This document shows positions 17,301 to 25,043 of a DNA stretch of 64,000 nucleotides, one piece after another. Position numbers and translations under genes: made by a program. Source of the stretch: Eubacterium sp. (lineage in GTDB: Bacteria; Bacillota; Clostridia; Lachnospirales; Lachnospiraceae). The notes under the pieces were generated by a model. That model was not told the DNA's origin and did no database searches. It saw nothing but the letters and a program-made list of their open reading frames with translations. Each line of letters opens with the position of its first letter. Position 1 is the stretch's first letter. The stretch lies in contig JAFZRN010000032.1 of NCBI GenBank assembly GCA_017619835.1, forward strand, positions 62,001 through 126,000, read 5' to 3'.

Positions 17301-18320
17301 TAACTTCTTAAGAGCACTGATGTTCTGGCTGATATATTCCTCGAGTGAGATCCTGTCCATACGGAACTTGAGATATGCTCTCATGATATCGGACTGGCAC
17401 TTCTTATATGTTCTTACCTTATAGCGGCTCTCGTGGTTTGCTCTTGCCTGGGTGGGCTTCTGAAGATGAATCTCAACCTCAATCCTCTGATAGATATTCT
17501 CGATTATGAGCTTACCTGTATTCTCGCCATCGGGTACGTGCTCGGGTGAAATATAAACCTTAAGCGAACAGGTATTGCCTGTGAAATCCTTTGCGGAGAT
17601 CGTCTTCTTCGAAGGAATGATGAATTCGGAATCCGTTCTGATCTCCGAGAATGTATAACCCCAGGTATTCTTCTGGATATCTATCGAAACACTCTCTGTC
17701 TCGCGAGGCATAGCGATATCTATCTTAGCCTTGGATACGGAAAGGGTAACGGTTCTTTTCTTGGATACGAGAACAAGGAATTCCTCCATGGCCTGGTTGA
17801 CCGAACGGCTTTCAAGGAGGCTTTCATAGATCTTCTTGATTATGGTTTCCTTGTCAATGAATGTACGCTTAAAATCATCACGAACAAAAAGCCTTGCGGC
17901 ATCGTTCCAGTTTCTCTCGGCAAGAGAGGCAAACTTGAATAAGTCATCGATTTTCTCATCATGGTTCTTGACGCATGGCTGTACTATGCTTATATCGTAG
18001 GGGAGTCTCCATTCACCACCGTCTGTGATGACATTTATATGACCACGGAAATTCTGACCTGCTTCGAGGCAGGTAGCGTCCAAGGAATATTTAACCACAT
18101 AGTTTCTGCTGATAAAACTGTGGTCCTCAAATCTGAGCAGGTATCTGCTGTCATATACCATGCCCTTGATCGGAAATCCATTCAGGCTGTCAATCCTGAA
18201 GGAACCCTCATATATGGTTCCGGCTTCAATGTTGATCTTGAAACTCGTCTCGGATATGCTTATCTCGGGTCTGTCGATGATAAACTGACCCTTTGCGTAT
18301 TGTTCGACTATTGCCTTCAT
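14352..18320 (-). CDS. Giant beta-sandwich/alpha-solenoid protein (probably DUF5717 family)
   Basis: 1322 residues, no signal peptide or membrane helix, so cytoplasmic. The N-terminus (about 1-290) is beta-rich with two Ig-like or ASH-like units (for example GTIYEGSFRIDSLNGFPIKG). Residues about 310-560 are TPR/solenoid-like helices. A highly charged Glu/Lys/Ala segment (about 575-660) looks like a coiled coil. Further beta and long helical-repeat regions fill 670-1250. Function is unknown. The gene starts the unit with the Hsp70-like protein (14 bases downstream) and the TPR protein. GGGGAG lies 12 bases before the ATG. I infer a large scaffold working with the Hsp70-like partner; a surface-assembly, stress or defence role are all possible. 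Confidence 0.6.
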   Translation of the reverse strand: MKAIVEQYAKGQFIIDRPEISISETSFKINIEAGTIYEGSFRIDSLNGFPIKGMVYDSRYLLRFEDHSFISRNYVVKYSLDATCLEAGQNFRGHINVITDGGEWRLPYDISIVQPCVKNHDEKIDDLFKFASLAERNWNDAARLFVRDDFKRTFIDKETIIKKIYESLLESRSVNQAMEEFLVLVSKKRTVTLSVSKAKIDIAMPRETESVSIDIQKNTWGYTFSEIRTDSEFIIPSKKTISAKDFTGNTCSLKVYISPEHVPDGENTGKLIIENIYQRIEVEIHLQKPTQARANHESRYKVRTYKKCQSDIMRAYLKFRMDRISLEEYISQNISALKKLNEIEPEVDMYRLAIIHMNILAGEFNKVEQEFQRIEADVDKDSMGAQELCYYNYLKAMMEKDEETTKRTANLIRRNYRTEEPKMFYFWLLLFVDETLNEDKAALYRELSQMFNEGSNSPILYFELCNLLNSNPMLLKKLTPYEILSIKWGLRNKFVSDDVLLEFVKLAGKNKDFDKRIFAVLREIYDKNEAELRVERRKAAAERGIDETYLYEPVARETLDQSRISAIHEYDDESLEDISFNFGNKSDSELGSLEEEERKVERYLAAEAEAEEEEKEAIKAAIEEEKKTVKEEEGIQELDDSTDSRFDAAVRADVAEKLSRKESENLEVLSSICSMLISANMLDNIYHRFYKAAVMRSLKFIGLNECYIRSMNKSRYDLIPTSVLMYLNYKNTLTEDEQAYLYANVIFNKSEHMKIYHEYAPTMEDFMENMIVKGKVNDDLTVIYDEFLEPENVSSVYAGKLINIIFRRKVVCTNKNVVAVIVSHEELQNVQRVPLVNGEAYVEVLSENASIIFEDRNGNRYAGSIPYHFERIVDEKAYMPICREYSPRDYRVLLFNYESIGQFTYKNAKEVNAAREIIQCDEISYDYKQQACLNIIEYYHENLDTDVLIKYLSKLDIEYLTHANARTIITYLIDMNMFDKAFQAVKLYGFNELDTNELYRLADYGVTDSDGFMIEDLMSICINLYKTGTVNANILGYLVSNFKGSLDELADLFKLAKDKVGDIAPLAENTLVQMMFSNTYIEYIYDVFHTYYSGRSRGLVVKAFTRLSAHNYLVNDAQVPNSIFDAMFQEVLKGNIDDEISTMALLLYFSKLERYTDLQRNWIEENVEKFVDAGKLLPFFKNFDSFIRLPQDIFLKTYLVYKSENERQVYAKYSFDTGTRTKQKTERRRMEEVVSGVYVLEFVVFHGERLVYSIEDDPNGNAKIVESDVLKKRTFSNKNLSRFEQINSMLVKQEMRKDRELLEELDVYINTVHLFEENLRIL

Positions 18321-18361
18321 CCCGTTATTTGTCTCCCCTTCTGGTTATATATCGATTTTAC

Positions 18362-18391
18362 TTGAAAGAGTGTAGTTAACTGTTGTATACT
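18362..18391 (+). promoter_or_regulatory. Sigma-A-type promoter of the HisC-like gene
   Basis: -35 TTGAAA (18362-18367), 18-base spacer, -10 TATACT (18386-18391), 86 bases before the ATG at 18478. It sits in the 157-base divergent region shared with the giant gene; no equally good promoter was found for the minus direction. Confidence 0.55.
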
Positions 18392-18477
18392 TTATATGTT
18401 AGGTTTCTGCCTAAAAAAGTCGAAAGTAAATCAACTTATTATATCAAAAAAATAGTTTTTTTAAAAGGAAAATTATC

Positions 18478-19530
18478 ATGAATGCAACGCCACTAAGAAT
18501 AGAGCAATATGCTACTGTTTTATTCAATGCAAATCTGAACCCGAAAGGAATTCCCAATTCGGTTACAAAAGCCATCAAGGAGAATATCGATACCATATCC
18601 AAATACCCCGATATTTACTACAATAAGCTTAAAAAGGCCGTCGCAGAATATGTCGACGAACCGGAAGATAATATTGTAATGGGCAATGGTTCCACAGATC
18701 TTCTGAAGCTGTTCGGCGCACTTATAATGCCGAAGAAAGCTCTCATCATATCTCCGGGACCAACTGAGTATGAATCTGTTCTGAAGGATTATAATTCGGA
18801 GATCGTTTATTTCGATCTTAAGGAAGAGGATGAGTTTGAGCTGAGTATCGATGCACTTATCGATTCTCTCACAGATGATATGGATCTTATGATCATTTCA
18901 AATCCCAACAATCCTACTTCCAAGAAGGTTGAGCTTGCTGATCTAAGAAAGCTGGCTGAGGCCTGCAAGGAGAAAAACATTTTCCTTCTGATAGATGAGA
19001 TGTATATCGAATTCGTAGATGAATATAAGTCAGTCACAGCCATCCATATGGTAAATGACTTTGACAACTTAGCGGTTTTAAGAGCTGTATCCAAGTTCTT
19101 CGCCGTTCCCGGACTCAGATTCGCATATGCGATAATGAATAATCCCGAGTTCAAGATCATCATCGACAGGATCACGACCAAGAATAACATAGCTTCGCTT
19201 TCCGCAATAGCAATCACTGATATGTTCCAGGATAGAGAATATATCACGGAGTCAACCTCGACCATACATACTGAGAGATCACTTGTATATCTCGCAATGT
19301 CAACGAGCCGCTCCATACATCTCTATAAACCGGATGCAAACTTCATGCTCGTAAAGCTCCTGAAAGATGATATCACGGCTTCGGATGTGGCTGAGCATTG
19401 TAAGCAGCGAGGTGTCATTATCAGAAAGTGCGATGACATCAGAGGACTTTCCGATAAGTTCATCCGCTTCTGCTTCATGAATCCGAAACAGAACGACCTG
19501 ATGGTAAATACCATCCTCGAAATCGTCTAA
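18478..19530 (+). CDS. PLP-dependent aminotransferase, HisC/CobD-like
   Basis: 350-residue class I/II fold type I aminotransferase. It shows NPKGIP near the N-terminus, NGSTDLLKL (cofactor phosphate region), SNPNNPTSK, LLIDEMYIEFVDE (Asp contacting the PLP pyridine) and VSKFFAVPGLRFAYA with the Schiff-base Lys and a substrate Arg. The best fit is histidinol-phosphate aminotransferase or the related CobD threonine-phosphate decarboxylase. No his or cob genes are near, so neither symbol is given. It is a single gene with its own promoter and AAAAGGAAAA ribosome-binding site, followed by a bidirectional hairpin terminator. No truncation is seen. Confidence 0.85.
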   Translation: MNATPLRIEQYATVLFNANLNPKGIPNSVTKAIKENIDTISKYPDIYYNKLKKAVAEYVDEPEDNIVMGNGSTDLLKLFGALIMPKKALIISPGPTEYESVLKDYNSEIVYFDLKEEDEFELSIDALIDSLTDDMDLMIISNPNNPTSKKVELADLRKLAEACKEKNIFLLIDEMYIEFVDEYKSVTAIHMVNDFDNLAVLRAVSKFFAVPGLRFAYAIMNNPEFKIIIDRITTKNNIASLSAIAITDMFQDREYITESTSTIHTERSLVYLAMSTSRSIHLYKPDANFMLVKLLKDDITASDVAEHCKQRGVIIRKCDDIRGLSDKFIRFCFMNPKQNDLMVNTILEIV

Positions 19531-19535
19531 AACTC

Positions 19536-19576
19536 AAAATGTGACAAAACATCCCAGGGATGTTTTGTCACATTTT
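19536..19576. terminator. Palindromic terminator, relative of the TGTGACAAA hairpin family
   Basis: 20-base arms (19536-19555 and 19557-19576) form a near-perfect palindrome that begins AAAATGTGACAAAACATCCC. T or A runs on both sides make it bidirectional between the convergent HisC-like and BspA-like genes. The outer arm TGTGACAAA is shared with three other hairpins at 22033, 23211 and 27896, but the centre differs. Confidence 0.85.
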
Positions 19577-19585
19577 TTGATTTAA

Positions 19586-21883
19586 CTACTTGAGTTTTTT
19601 GATTTTCTGTTTTTTTCCTTTTATGCCTCTTGCCTTAAGGATTTTCTTGTAAGACTTGTATTTCTTCTTCGGCACTGAGACCTTAGCCTTTTTGTGGATC
19701 TTCTTAAATGCGTCGGTGCCAACCTTCTTCTTGGTAAGCTTGGTTGTCTTAATGATCACTGTCTTAAGATTCTTGCATCCGTAAAATGCTTTCTTACCGA
19801 TCTTCTTTACATTCTTTCCGATGATAACCTTAGTCAGTTTCTTGTTATTCTTGAAAGCGTTTGGAGCAATCTCGGTTACCTGATAGGTCTTACCGCCGAG
19901 TATTACTTCATCCGGTATTTCTATATTCTTAGCCTTCTTATTGATAAGGCCTGTAAATGTTACCGTCAGATTTTCCGATACAGAATTCACCTTGTATGAA
20001 CCGTTAGTAGCTTCATCCTTTACGACGTCATTTACCTTATAATCTACAGGCTCTTCGGTCGGAACTGCTGTCGGTGTAGCCTCAGGTGTCGGAGTTACTT
20101 CGGCAGTTGGTGTTACGTCCGGTGTTGGTGTCGTAATCGGAGTTGATGCTGCCGTTGATTCAGGCGTTGGAGTCGGCTCTAATGCCGGAATATCTTCTAC
20201 TTCTTTTGTCTGAGTTTCAAATGCAGTATTTGTAAATGTAGCCGTATATGTAGTTTTTCCCATTACACCTATTTCAGCCGGAGTTGTCACCTCACTTGTT
20301 GTGTTAACTGTCTCAGTTTCAATGTGTGAATTATCAAACTTGCATGTACGAACTGCGGTAACTGTCTTGTTATCATCAGACCAGGAATAAACCGGATCTT
20401 TCCACTCATGCACATGAACCGGTATTCCCTTGATCACATAAGATACCATCATTATTCCGGAGTATGATCCTTTACCTATGATATTTATTACCTTGGTTCC
20501 GACACTTGTACAATCATCCGGATAATTCACTTCATAATCTGTTCCCTCAACCAGAACATTATTCTCTGAATCCTTTAATGTAACTGTCGGTTTATGTTCA
20601 TTTTCATCAAACATATATTCGTAAACATCCAGAGTTGCTATAAGACCATTTATAAATCCGGTTACATCACTGGTAATCCAGAGACTGGAGCCATAATCAC
20701 CTGTAAAATCATATGCAGCCACTTTAAAATAATACAATGATGCTGTACTTATTATATATTCCGAAAAGTCAAAACTTGTTTCATTTGTCGTTTGAGATGT
20801 GACATATACATCATCTTTATATAAAGATACAGAATACTTATTAGCATTTTCTACCGCATCCCATTTTGCTATTTTACCGTCCCATCTTAAATTAGCCGGA
20901 TTTGAAAGACTTGCATTAATGAATCCTTCATAAGTACCGCTCATTGTATTGGATATCCTGAAGCTTTCACCATCCATTGCATATATGGTATATGGATAAT
21001 TTCCTGACGCTAATGCATGCTGTTTGCAAAAGGCTCTTATATCAAAGGATGTGCCCTCAATGGTTTCACCGACAAAACTATGTGGGGATACTTCTATACT
21101 TAATTTATACTTTGTAGCGCCATCATATGCATCCCATGAAAGTGTTCCTGTTGTTATCTTAAGATTTGTAATATCAGCATACGGAAAAGCAACACCTTTA
21201 ATAGTAGGACTATCAGAGCGCCCACTTATTGCATATTGATTTGTATAATCACCTGCGCTAACGCAAAACCAATAATTCTTGGTAGTATTGGTAATTATTT
21301 TTTTACAATCAAATGAAGAACCTTCATAAATACGTCCTGAATATACGTTATAAAACGAACTATAATCATGTTCGGGACCATCAAAAACCGAAAAAGAATA
21401 ATAATTTGCGTTTTCAACAGGATCCCATTTTGCTACAGTGCCATCCCACTTAAGATTTGTTGGATCAGCAAGAGCCGGATGAACATATCCATTATACATA
21501 AGTTCAAACTTATTAGTGATCTGAACACCTGCTGAGTTTTTAGCATAAACCTGCACTTTATAATTGCCGCTTGAAAACCCTCTTGATTTCATCTCTGAAC
21601 ATAAATCAAAAGATGTTCCGGATCCAAGATCAAAAGTATAATACTCATCAGGCAAGGAAGCATAATAAGATGCCGCACCCTCATATGGATCCCATGACAG
21701 AATGCCTTCCGAACTAATAGATACTCCAGTCATATTTCCCAGCGAAGGATCGGCAAGTACAAAAGCAGCCTCTCTGGGGATAGATAAAATCGAAAAGAAC
21801 ACTACAAAGCTGAGTATGTATGCCAGCAGTCTGCTTCTTTTCCGGTTTATTATCATAGTTTTTGTTGTTAATACTTTCAACAT
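19586..21883 (-). CDS. Secreted BspA-like surface protein with leucine-rich C-terminus
   Basis: 765 residues from the ATG at 21883, which has GGAAGGAG directly upstream; an in-frame ATG 42 bases earlier has no such site. A signal peptide (about 1-43, ending near FVLADP) is followed by four or more fibronectin-III-like units with repeated WDGxxAKWDxVENANxYS segments. Then come a beta unit (about 440-500), a TVTA..CKFDNSHIETE segment, a Thr/Pro linker (about 580-625) and a BspA-type LRR block (PNAFKNNKKLTKVIIGKNVK, then IGKKAFYGCKNLKTV). The end is very lysine-rich, with no LPXTG or membrane anchor, so retention may be by charge. Such proteins bind host or plant surfaces. The 20580-21640 part is AT-richer than the housekeeping genes. 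Confidence 0.8.
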   Translation of the reverse strand: MLKVLTTKTMIINRKRSRLLAYILSFVVFFSILSIPREAAFVLADPSLGNMTGVSISSEGILSWDPYEGAASYYASLPDEYYTFDLGSGTSFDLCSEMKSRGFSSGNYKVQVYAKNSAGVQITNKFELMYNGYVHPALADPTNLKWDGTVAKWDPVENANYYSFSVFDGPEHDYSSFYNVYSGRIYEGSSFDCKKIITNTTKNYWFCVSAGDYTNQYAISGRSDSPTIKGVAFPYADITNLKITTGTLSWDAYDGATKYKLSIEVSPHSFVGETIEGTSFDIRAFCKQHALASGNYPYTIYAMDGESFRISNTMSGTYEGFINASLSNPANLRWDGKIAKWDAVENANKYSVSLYKDDVYVTSQTTNETSFDFSEYIISTASLYYFKVAAYDFTGDYGSSLWITSDVTGFINGLIATLDVYEYMFDENEHKPTVTLKDSENNVLVEGTDYEVNYPDDCTSVGTKVINIIGKGSYSGIMMVSYVIKGIPVHVHEWKDPVYSWSDDNKTVTAVRTCKFDNSHIETETVNTTSEVTTPAEIGVMGKTTYTATFTNTAFETQTKEVEDIPALEPTPTPESTAASTPITTPTPDVTPTAEVTPTPEATPTAVPTEEPVDYKVNDVVKDEATNGSYKVNSVSENLTVTFTGLINKKAKNIEIPDEVILGGKTYQVTEIAPNAFKNNKKLTKVIIGKNVKKIGKKAFYGCKNLKTVIIKTTKLTKKKVGTDAFKKIHKKAKVSVPKKKYKSYKKILKARGIKGKKQKIKKLK

Positions 21884-22032
21884 ATCACTCCTTCCAAGAA
21901 AAAAATCACAAATCCAACATAGCATACAATATACTCATATTCAATTAAAAACGATCTCTTGGGGCAAAAGTATCCATTGGATACCAAAGGTCAAAGGTGT
22001 GCTCCCTTCTTAATCGGCGAGTCTGGATTTGA

Positions 22033-22061
22033 GTGACAAACAGTTCAGATCTGTTTGTCAC
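22033..22061. repeat. TGTGACAAA palindrome family, copy 2
   Basis: 11-bp stem (22033-22043 with 22051-22061) containing the 19-base core GTGACAAACAGTTCAGATC on the plus strand. The same core is found at 23211-23245 (inverted) and 27896-27928. It lies between the BspA-like gene and the tRNA region. Confidence 0.85.
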
Positions 22062-22063
22062 AT

Positions 22064-22133
22064 GGATTTGAACCTGCGTCCGAACGGGCGTGGTACACTG
22101 TAAGATCAAAGTGTTCAAATCCTGCCACACCGA
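22064..22133. pseudogene. tRNA-Pro fragments in both orientations
   Basis: 22064-22087 (minus sense) repeats the T-arm and anticodon-arm sequence of the intact tRNA-Pro, with about 9 bases deleted between CTGCG repeats; GGATTTGAACCTGCG is identical. 22114-22133 (plus sense) matches the T-arm/acceptor end (TTCAAATCCTG identical, then CCACACCGA against TCGCACCGA). Neither can fold as a full tRNA: no matching 5' half lies at the right distance. They are remnants of duplicated or rearranged tRNA genes around the shared hairpin. Confidence 0.6.
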
Positions 22134-22180
22134 ATACAAAATGAGGATACCCACTGGGTATCCTCATTTTGTATTCGGTG
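22128..22180. terminator. Large palindrome at the 3' end of tRNA-Pro
   Basis: 26-base arms (22128-22153 and 22155-22180) with a single central base. The inner GGATACCC/GGGTATCC stem followed by TCATTTTG can end tRNA-Pro transcription on the minus strand. The outer arms run into the tRNA acceptor end on the right and the plus-sense tRNA fragment on the left, so the element is symmetrical about two tRNA 3' ends. Confidence 0.75.
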
Positions 22181-22248
22181 CGACAGGATTTGAACCTGCG
22201 ACCTCTGCGTCCCGAACGCAGCGCTCTACCAAACTGAGCCACGCACCG
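22175..22248 (-). tRNA. tRNA-Pro (anticodon CGG)
   Basis: 74-base cloverleaf. The acceptor CGGTGCG pairs with CGCACCG. The D-arm is GGCTCAGTTTGGTAGAGC, the anticodon stem CTGCG/CGCAG has loop TTCGGGA (anticodon CGG, codon CCG), and the T-arm is GCAGGTTCAAATCCTGT. The CCA end is not encoded and must be added. It has its own promoter about 100 bases upstream and a large palindrome directly downstream. Confidence 0.95.
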
Positions 22249-22344
22249 TTATTACACTATTACATTGTTCGAAGCTCAGTTTGCTGAGCGCGGCGCTCTT
22301 CCGCCCTCGGCATAGCCTCGTGGACTAAAACCAGCACGAATCGT

Positions 22345-22373
22345 ATTATATAACAATTGAATTTTTTTTACAA
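22345..22373 (-). promoter_or_regulatory. Promoter of tRNA-Pro
   Basis: On the minus strand, -35 TTGTAA (22368-22373) and a perfect -10 TATAAT (22345-22350) are separated by 17 bases rich in A/T. It lies between the prepilin-peptidase stop and the tRNA, about 96 bases before the mature 5' end. A small GCTCAG/CTGAGC hairpin lies in the leader. Confidence 0.75.
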
Positions 22374-22405
22374 GGAAAACCTACACCTCATACCTGAGGC
22401 ACTTA

Positions 22406-23197
22406 TTAATCACCATAAGTACCAGACATTGAAAGCTTGATAAGATCTATATACCATTCGATCAGCTGACTTCCGAAGAGGCTTGCTGCAACAAGTCCCG
22501 CACAGAGTGAAGGTCCGAACGGCATATGCTCTTTTCCGCCCTTCTTTCTTCTTATGATAAGAACTACTCCGATAGCAGCTCCAAGGAAGAGTCCGAAAAC
22601 GAAAGCCGTGACTATTCCTTTCCAGCCAAGAAGGACTCCGGCCGCTGCCATAAGCTTGATATCTCCGCCTCCGAAAGCTCCTTTTACAAGTAGCGTAAGT
22701 ATCAGCATAAAGCCGCTTATACAGAAAAATCCGATAAGACGCTGAAGCCAGGTGATCTCCGGATTGGTAAAGATGTTAATTATTCCAAGTCCGAGGATTA
22801 TAAAGTTAAGCTCAGGCGGTATCTCCATTGTAGCCAGATCTACAAAGGTGATAATAGTAAGGATGGCAAAGAAGATAAAAAAGATTATCGTATCTATACT
22901 GAATCCGAACTTATATCCGACAAGGCCACCGAGGATCACACCCAGCCCGACCACCAGACCGAACTTAATCCGGCTCTCTTCCAGAACATCCTTTAGGCCT
23001 ATCTTAAGTTTGTTCTTTTCGATTACCTTTTCTTCTTCAGCCGCCTTTTTTTCTTCCTCGGTCATAGTGCCGTCTACATCGGCATCATAATCCTCACGAC
23101 TTCTGACCTTGGCAATGAGGCGGCGTATGATAACATTTATGAAGATATATACTATTCCTCCTAATAATGCAAGGAGTATTATGGGTAGTATGCTCAT
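22406..23197 (-). CDS. Prepilin peptidase (A24 family, TadV/CpaA-like)
   Basis: 263-residue integral membrane aspartic protease that removes leader peptides from type IV/Tad prepilins. One membrane helix (about 3-24) and a charged cytosolic loop (about 30-75, Glu/Lys-rich) precede about six further helices. Both catalytic aspartates are present: DLATMEIPPELN and GGGDIKLMAAAG. HMPFGPSLCAG near the end is also typical. The methyltransferase half of PilD is absent. No pilin, ATPase or Tad gene lies in the window, so its substrates are encoded elsewhere. AGGAAATAAA precedes the ATG, just past a palindrome that separates it from aspS. The gap downstream holds only a weak hairpin (22386-22399). Confidence 0.9.
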   Translation of the reverse strand: MSILPIILLALLGGIVYIFINVIIRRLIAKVRSREDYDADVDGTMTEEEKKAAEEEKVIEKNKLKIGLKDVLEESRIKFGLVVGLGVILGGLVGYKFGFSIDTIIFFIFFAILTIITFVDLATMEIPPELNFIILGLGIINIFTNPEITWLQRLIGFFCISGFMLILTLLVKGAFGGGDIKLMAAAGVLLGWKGIVTAFVFGLFLGAAIGVVLIIRRKKGGKEHMPFGPSLCAGLVAASLFGSQLIEWYIDLIKLSMSGTYGD

Positions 23198-23210
23198 TTT
23201 ATTTCCTCAA

Positions 23211-23245
23211 AATGTGACAAAATGATCTGAACTGTTTGTCACATT
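23211..23245. repeat. TGTGACAAA palindrome family, copy 3 (inverted)
   Basis: 11-bp perfect stem (23211-23221 with 23235-23245). Read on the minus strand it contains the 19-base core GTGACAAACAGTTCAGATC. Its right arm overlaps the aspS stop codon (23244-23246), and its left end is next to the ribosome-binding site of the prepilin peptidase. Confidence 0.9.
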
Positions 23246-25019
23246 ATTTCTCGACGAAGGTGATTCCAAGTTCGTCGAGCTGGCTCTGCTCCACTGCGGA
23301 AGGTGCATCCATCATGATATCCTGTGCATTCTTGTTCATCGGGAATGCGATTATCTCACGGATGGATTCTTCTCCGGCAAGGAGCATTATCATTCTGTCT
23401 ACGCCGGGAGCGATTCCTGCATGTGGAGGTGCACCATAGGAAAATGCATTGTACATTGCAGGGAACTTGGCCTTAACCTCGTCCTCTCCGAGACGCACCA
23501 TTTCAAATGCCTTCACCATAACCTCGGGATCATGATTTCTTACTGCTCCCGAAGAAAGCTCGATACCGTTACATACAAGGTCGTACTGATCAGCCATAAT
23601 GCTGAGTGGATCAACCTCTCCGGCCATAGCCTTCTCAAGAATCTCTGCTCCTCCTATCGGCATGGAGAACGGATTATGACAGAACTCGAGAAGTCCTGAC
23701 TCCTCTCCGATCTCATACATAGGGAAATCTACTATCCAGCAGAATTCATATCTTTCTTTATCCATATGTCCTTCGCACTCGGCACCAAGCATTTTAACTG
23801 CAACACCTGATATCTTCTGAGCGAGGGTTTTCTTGCCTGCGCCTACAACAACAAGAGTATTGGGAGTAAGCCCAAGCTTTGCGGTTATAGCTTCAGCGAT
23901 TGCAGGATCTGCATTTATGAACTTGGCAATTCCACCGGCGATTGCTCCGGTCTCATCGCACTTAAACCAGTATGCTTTTGCACCTGCCTGAACCTCTATA
24001 TCAGCGCAGACCTTATCGATCTGTTTTCTTGTAAGCTTGCAGTCTGAAACTGGAACAGCTTTGATGACATTTCCGGTGAAAGGATCAAAACCGCAGTTTG
24101 CGAGCTCGTCAGTTACATCGGTAACTCTGAGGTCGATACGAAGGTCCGGCTTATCTGTTCCGAACTCATCCATTGCCTGAAGGTAAGGTATCCTCATGAA
24201 CGGAGACTCGGAAGCCACATTATACTTTCCGTATTTTGCGAAGATAGGAGGAAGTACATCCTCAACAACTTCGAATACATCCTCTTTGGATGCAAATGCC
24301 ATCTCCATATCCAGCTGATAGAACTCTCCCGGTGAACGGTCACCTCTTGCATCCTCATCTCTGAAGCATGGAGCTATCTGAAAATATCTGTCAAAGCCTG
24401 CTGTCATCAGAAGCTGCTTAAACTGCTGAGGTGCCTGTGGCAGGGCATAGAATTTGCCCGGATGCTTTCTGGCAGGAACAAGATAATCTCTTGCGCCCTC
24501 CGGTGATGAAGCTGTAAGGATAGGTGTTGTGATCTCCAGGAAACCATGCTCTATCATGGCACTTCTCAGAGCTGCAACGACATTACATCTGAGTATGATA
24601 TTATTCTTAACCTCGGGATTACGAAGGTCAAGATAACGATATTTAAGACGGAAGGTCTCATCAGCTTCTCTTGAGTGATTGATCTCAAACGGAAGCTCTG
24701 CATGATAGTTCTTTCCGAGTACCTCTATAGACTCCGGAAGAACCTCGATCTCGCCTGTGGGGATATTCTTATTAATATTACTTCTTTCACGGACAGTACC
24801 TGTGATCTTAAGTGTTGATTCCTTATTGAGCGGTTTGATCTGAGCCATCATTTCCTCTGTCTCGATAACCACCTGAGTTATACCGTAAAAGTCACGCATT
24901 ATAACAAATGCAAGATTAGCGCCGACTTCTCTGACGTTTTCCATCCAGCCGACGATCGTAACCTTTTCTCCGGCATTTTCCTTTCTGAGCTGTCCGCATG
25001 TATGCGTTCTTGACTGCAT
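23244..25019 (-). CDS. aspS: Aspartyl-tRNA synthetase (bacterial type)
   Basis: 591-residue class IIb synthetase, the usual bacterial length. It has an N-terminal OB-fold for the anticodon (about 1-105; RTHTCGQLRKENAGEKVTIV), motif 2 with FRDEDARGDRSPGEFYQLDM, the GAD insertion (about 300-420), and motif 3 near GAPPHAGIAPGVDRMIMLL. The GAD domain marks the bacterial rather than archaeal form. Because the window lacks gatCAB, I cannot say whether it is discriminating. It follows hisS after 24 bases with GGAGGAAAG before the ATG, the standard hisS-aspS pair. The palindrome at its stop codon probably protects or ends its mRNA. Confidence 0.97.
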   Translation of the reverse strand: MQSRTHTCGQLRKENAGEKVTIVGWMENVREVGANLAFVIMRDFYGITQVVIETEEMMAQIKPLNKESTLKITGTVRERSNINKNIPTGEIEVLPESIEVLGKNYHAELPFEINHSREADETFRLKYRYLDLRNPEVKNNIILRCNVVAALRSAMIEHGFLEITTPILTASSPEGARDYLVPARKHPGKFYALPQAPQQFKQLLMTAGFDRYFQIAPCFRDEDARGDRSPGEFYQLDMEMAFASKEDVFEVVEDVLPPIFAKYGKYNVASESPFMRIPYLQAMDEFGTDKPDLRIDLRVTDVTDELANCGFDPFTGNVIKAVPVSDCKLTRKQIDKVCADIEVQAGAKAYWFKCDETGAIAGGIAKFINADPAIAEAITAKLGLTPNTLVVVGAGKKTLAQKISGVAVKMLGAECEGHMDKERYEFCWIVDFPMYEIGEESGLLEFCHNPFSMPIGGAEILEKAMAGEVDPLSIMADQYDLVCNGIELSSGAVRNHDPEVMVKAFEMVRLGEDEVKAKFPAMYNAFSYGAPPHAGIAPGVDRMIMLLAGEESIREIIAFPMNKNAQDIMMDAPSAVEQSQLDELGITFVEK

Positions 25020-25043
25020 TTATCTTTCCTCCAAATATATAAT

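Noticed and set aside
18478-19530. Naming the aminotransferase CobD or HisC
   Set aside because: Motifs fit both and no cobalamin or histidine genes are nearby to decide.
22045-22287. Open frames on both strands over the tRNA-Pro region, including one with GATGFEPATSASRTQRS
   Set aside because: This is the familiar spurious protein produced by translating tRNA genes; the frames cover the tRNA, its palindrome and the tRNA fragments.
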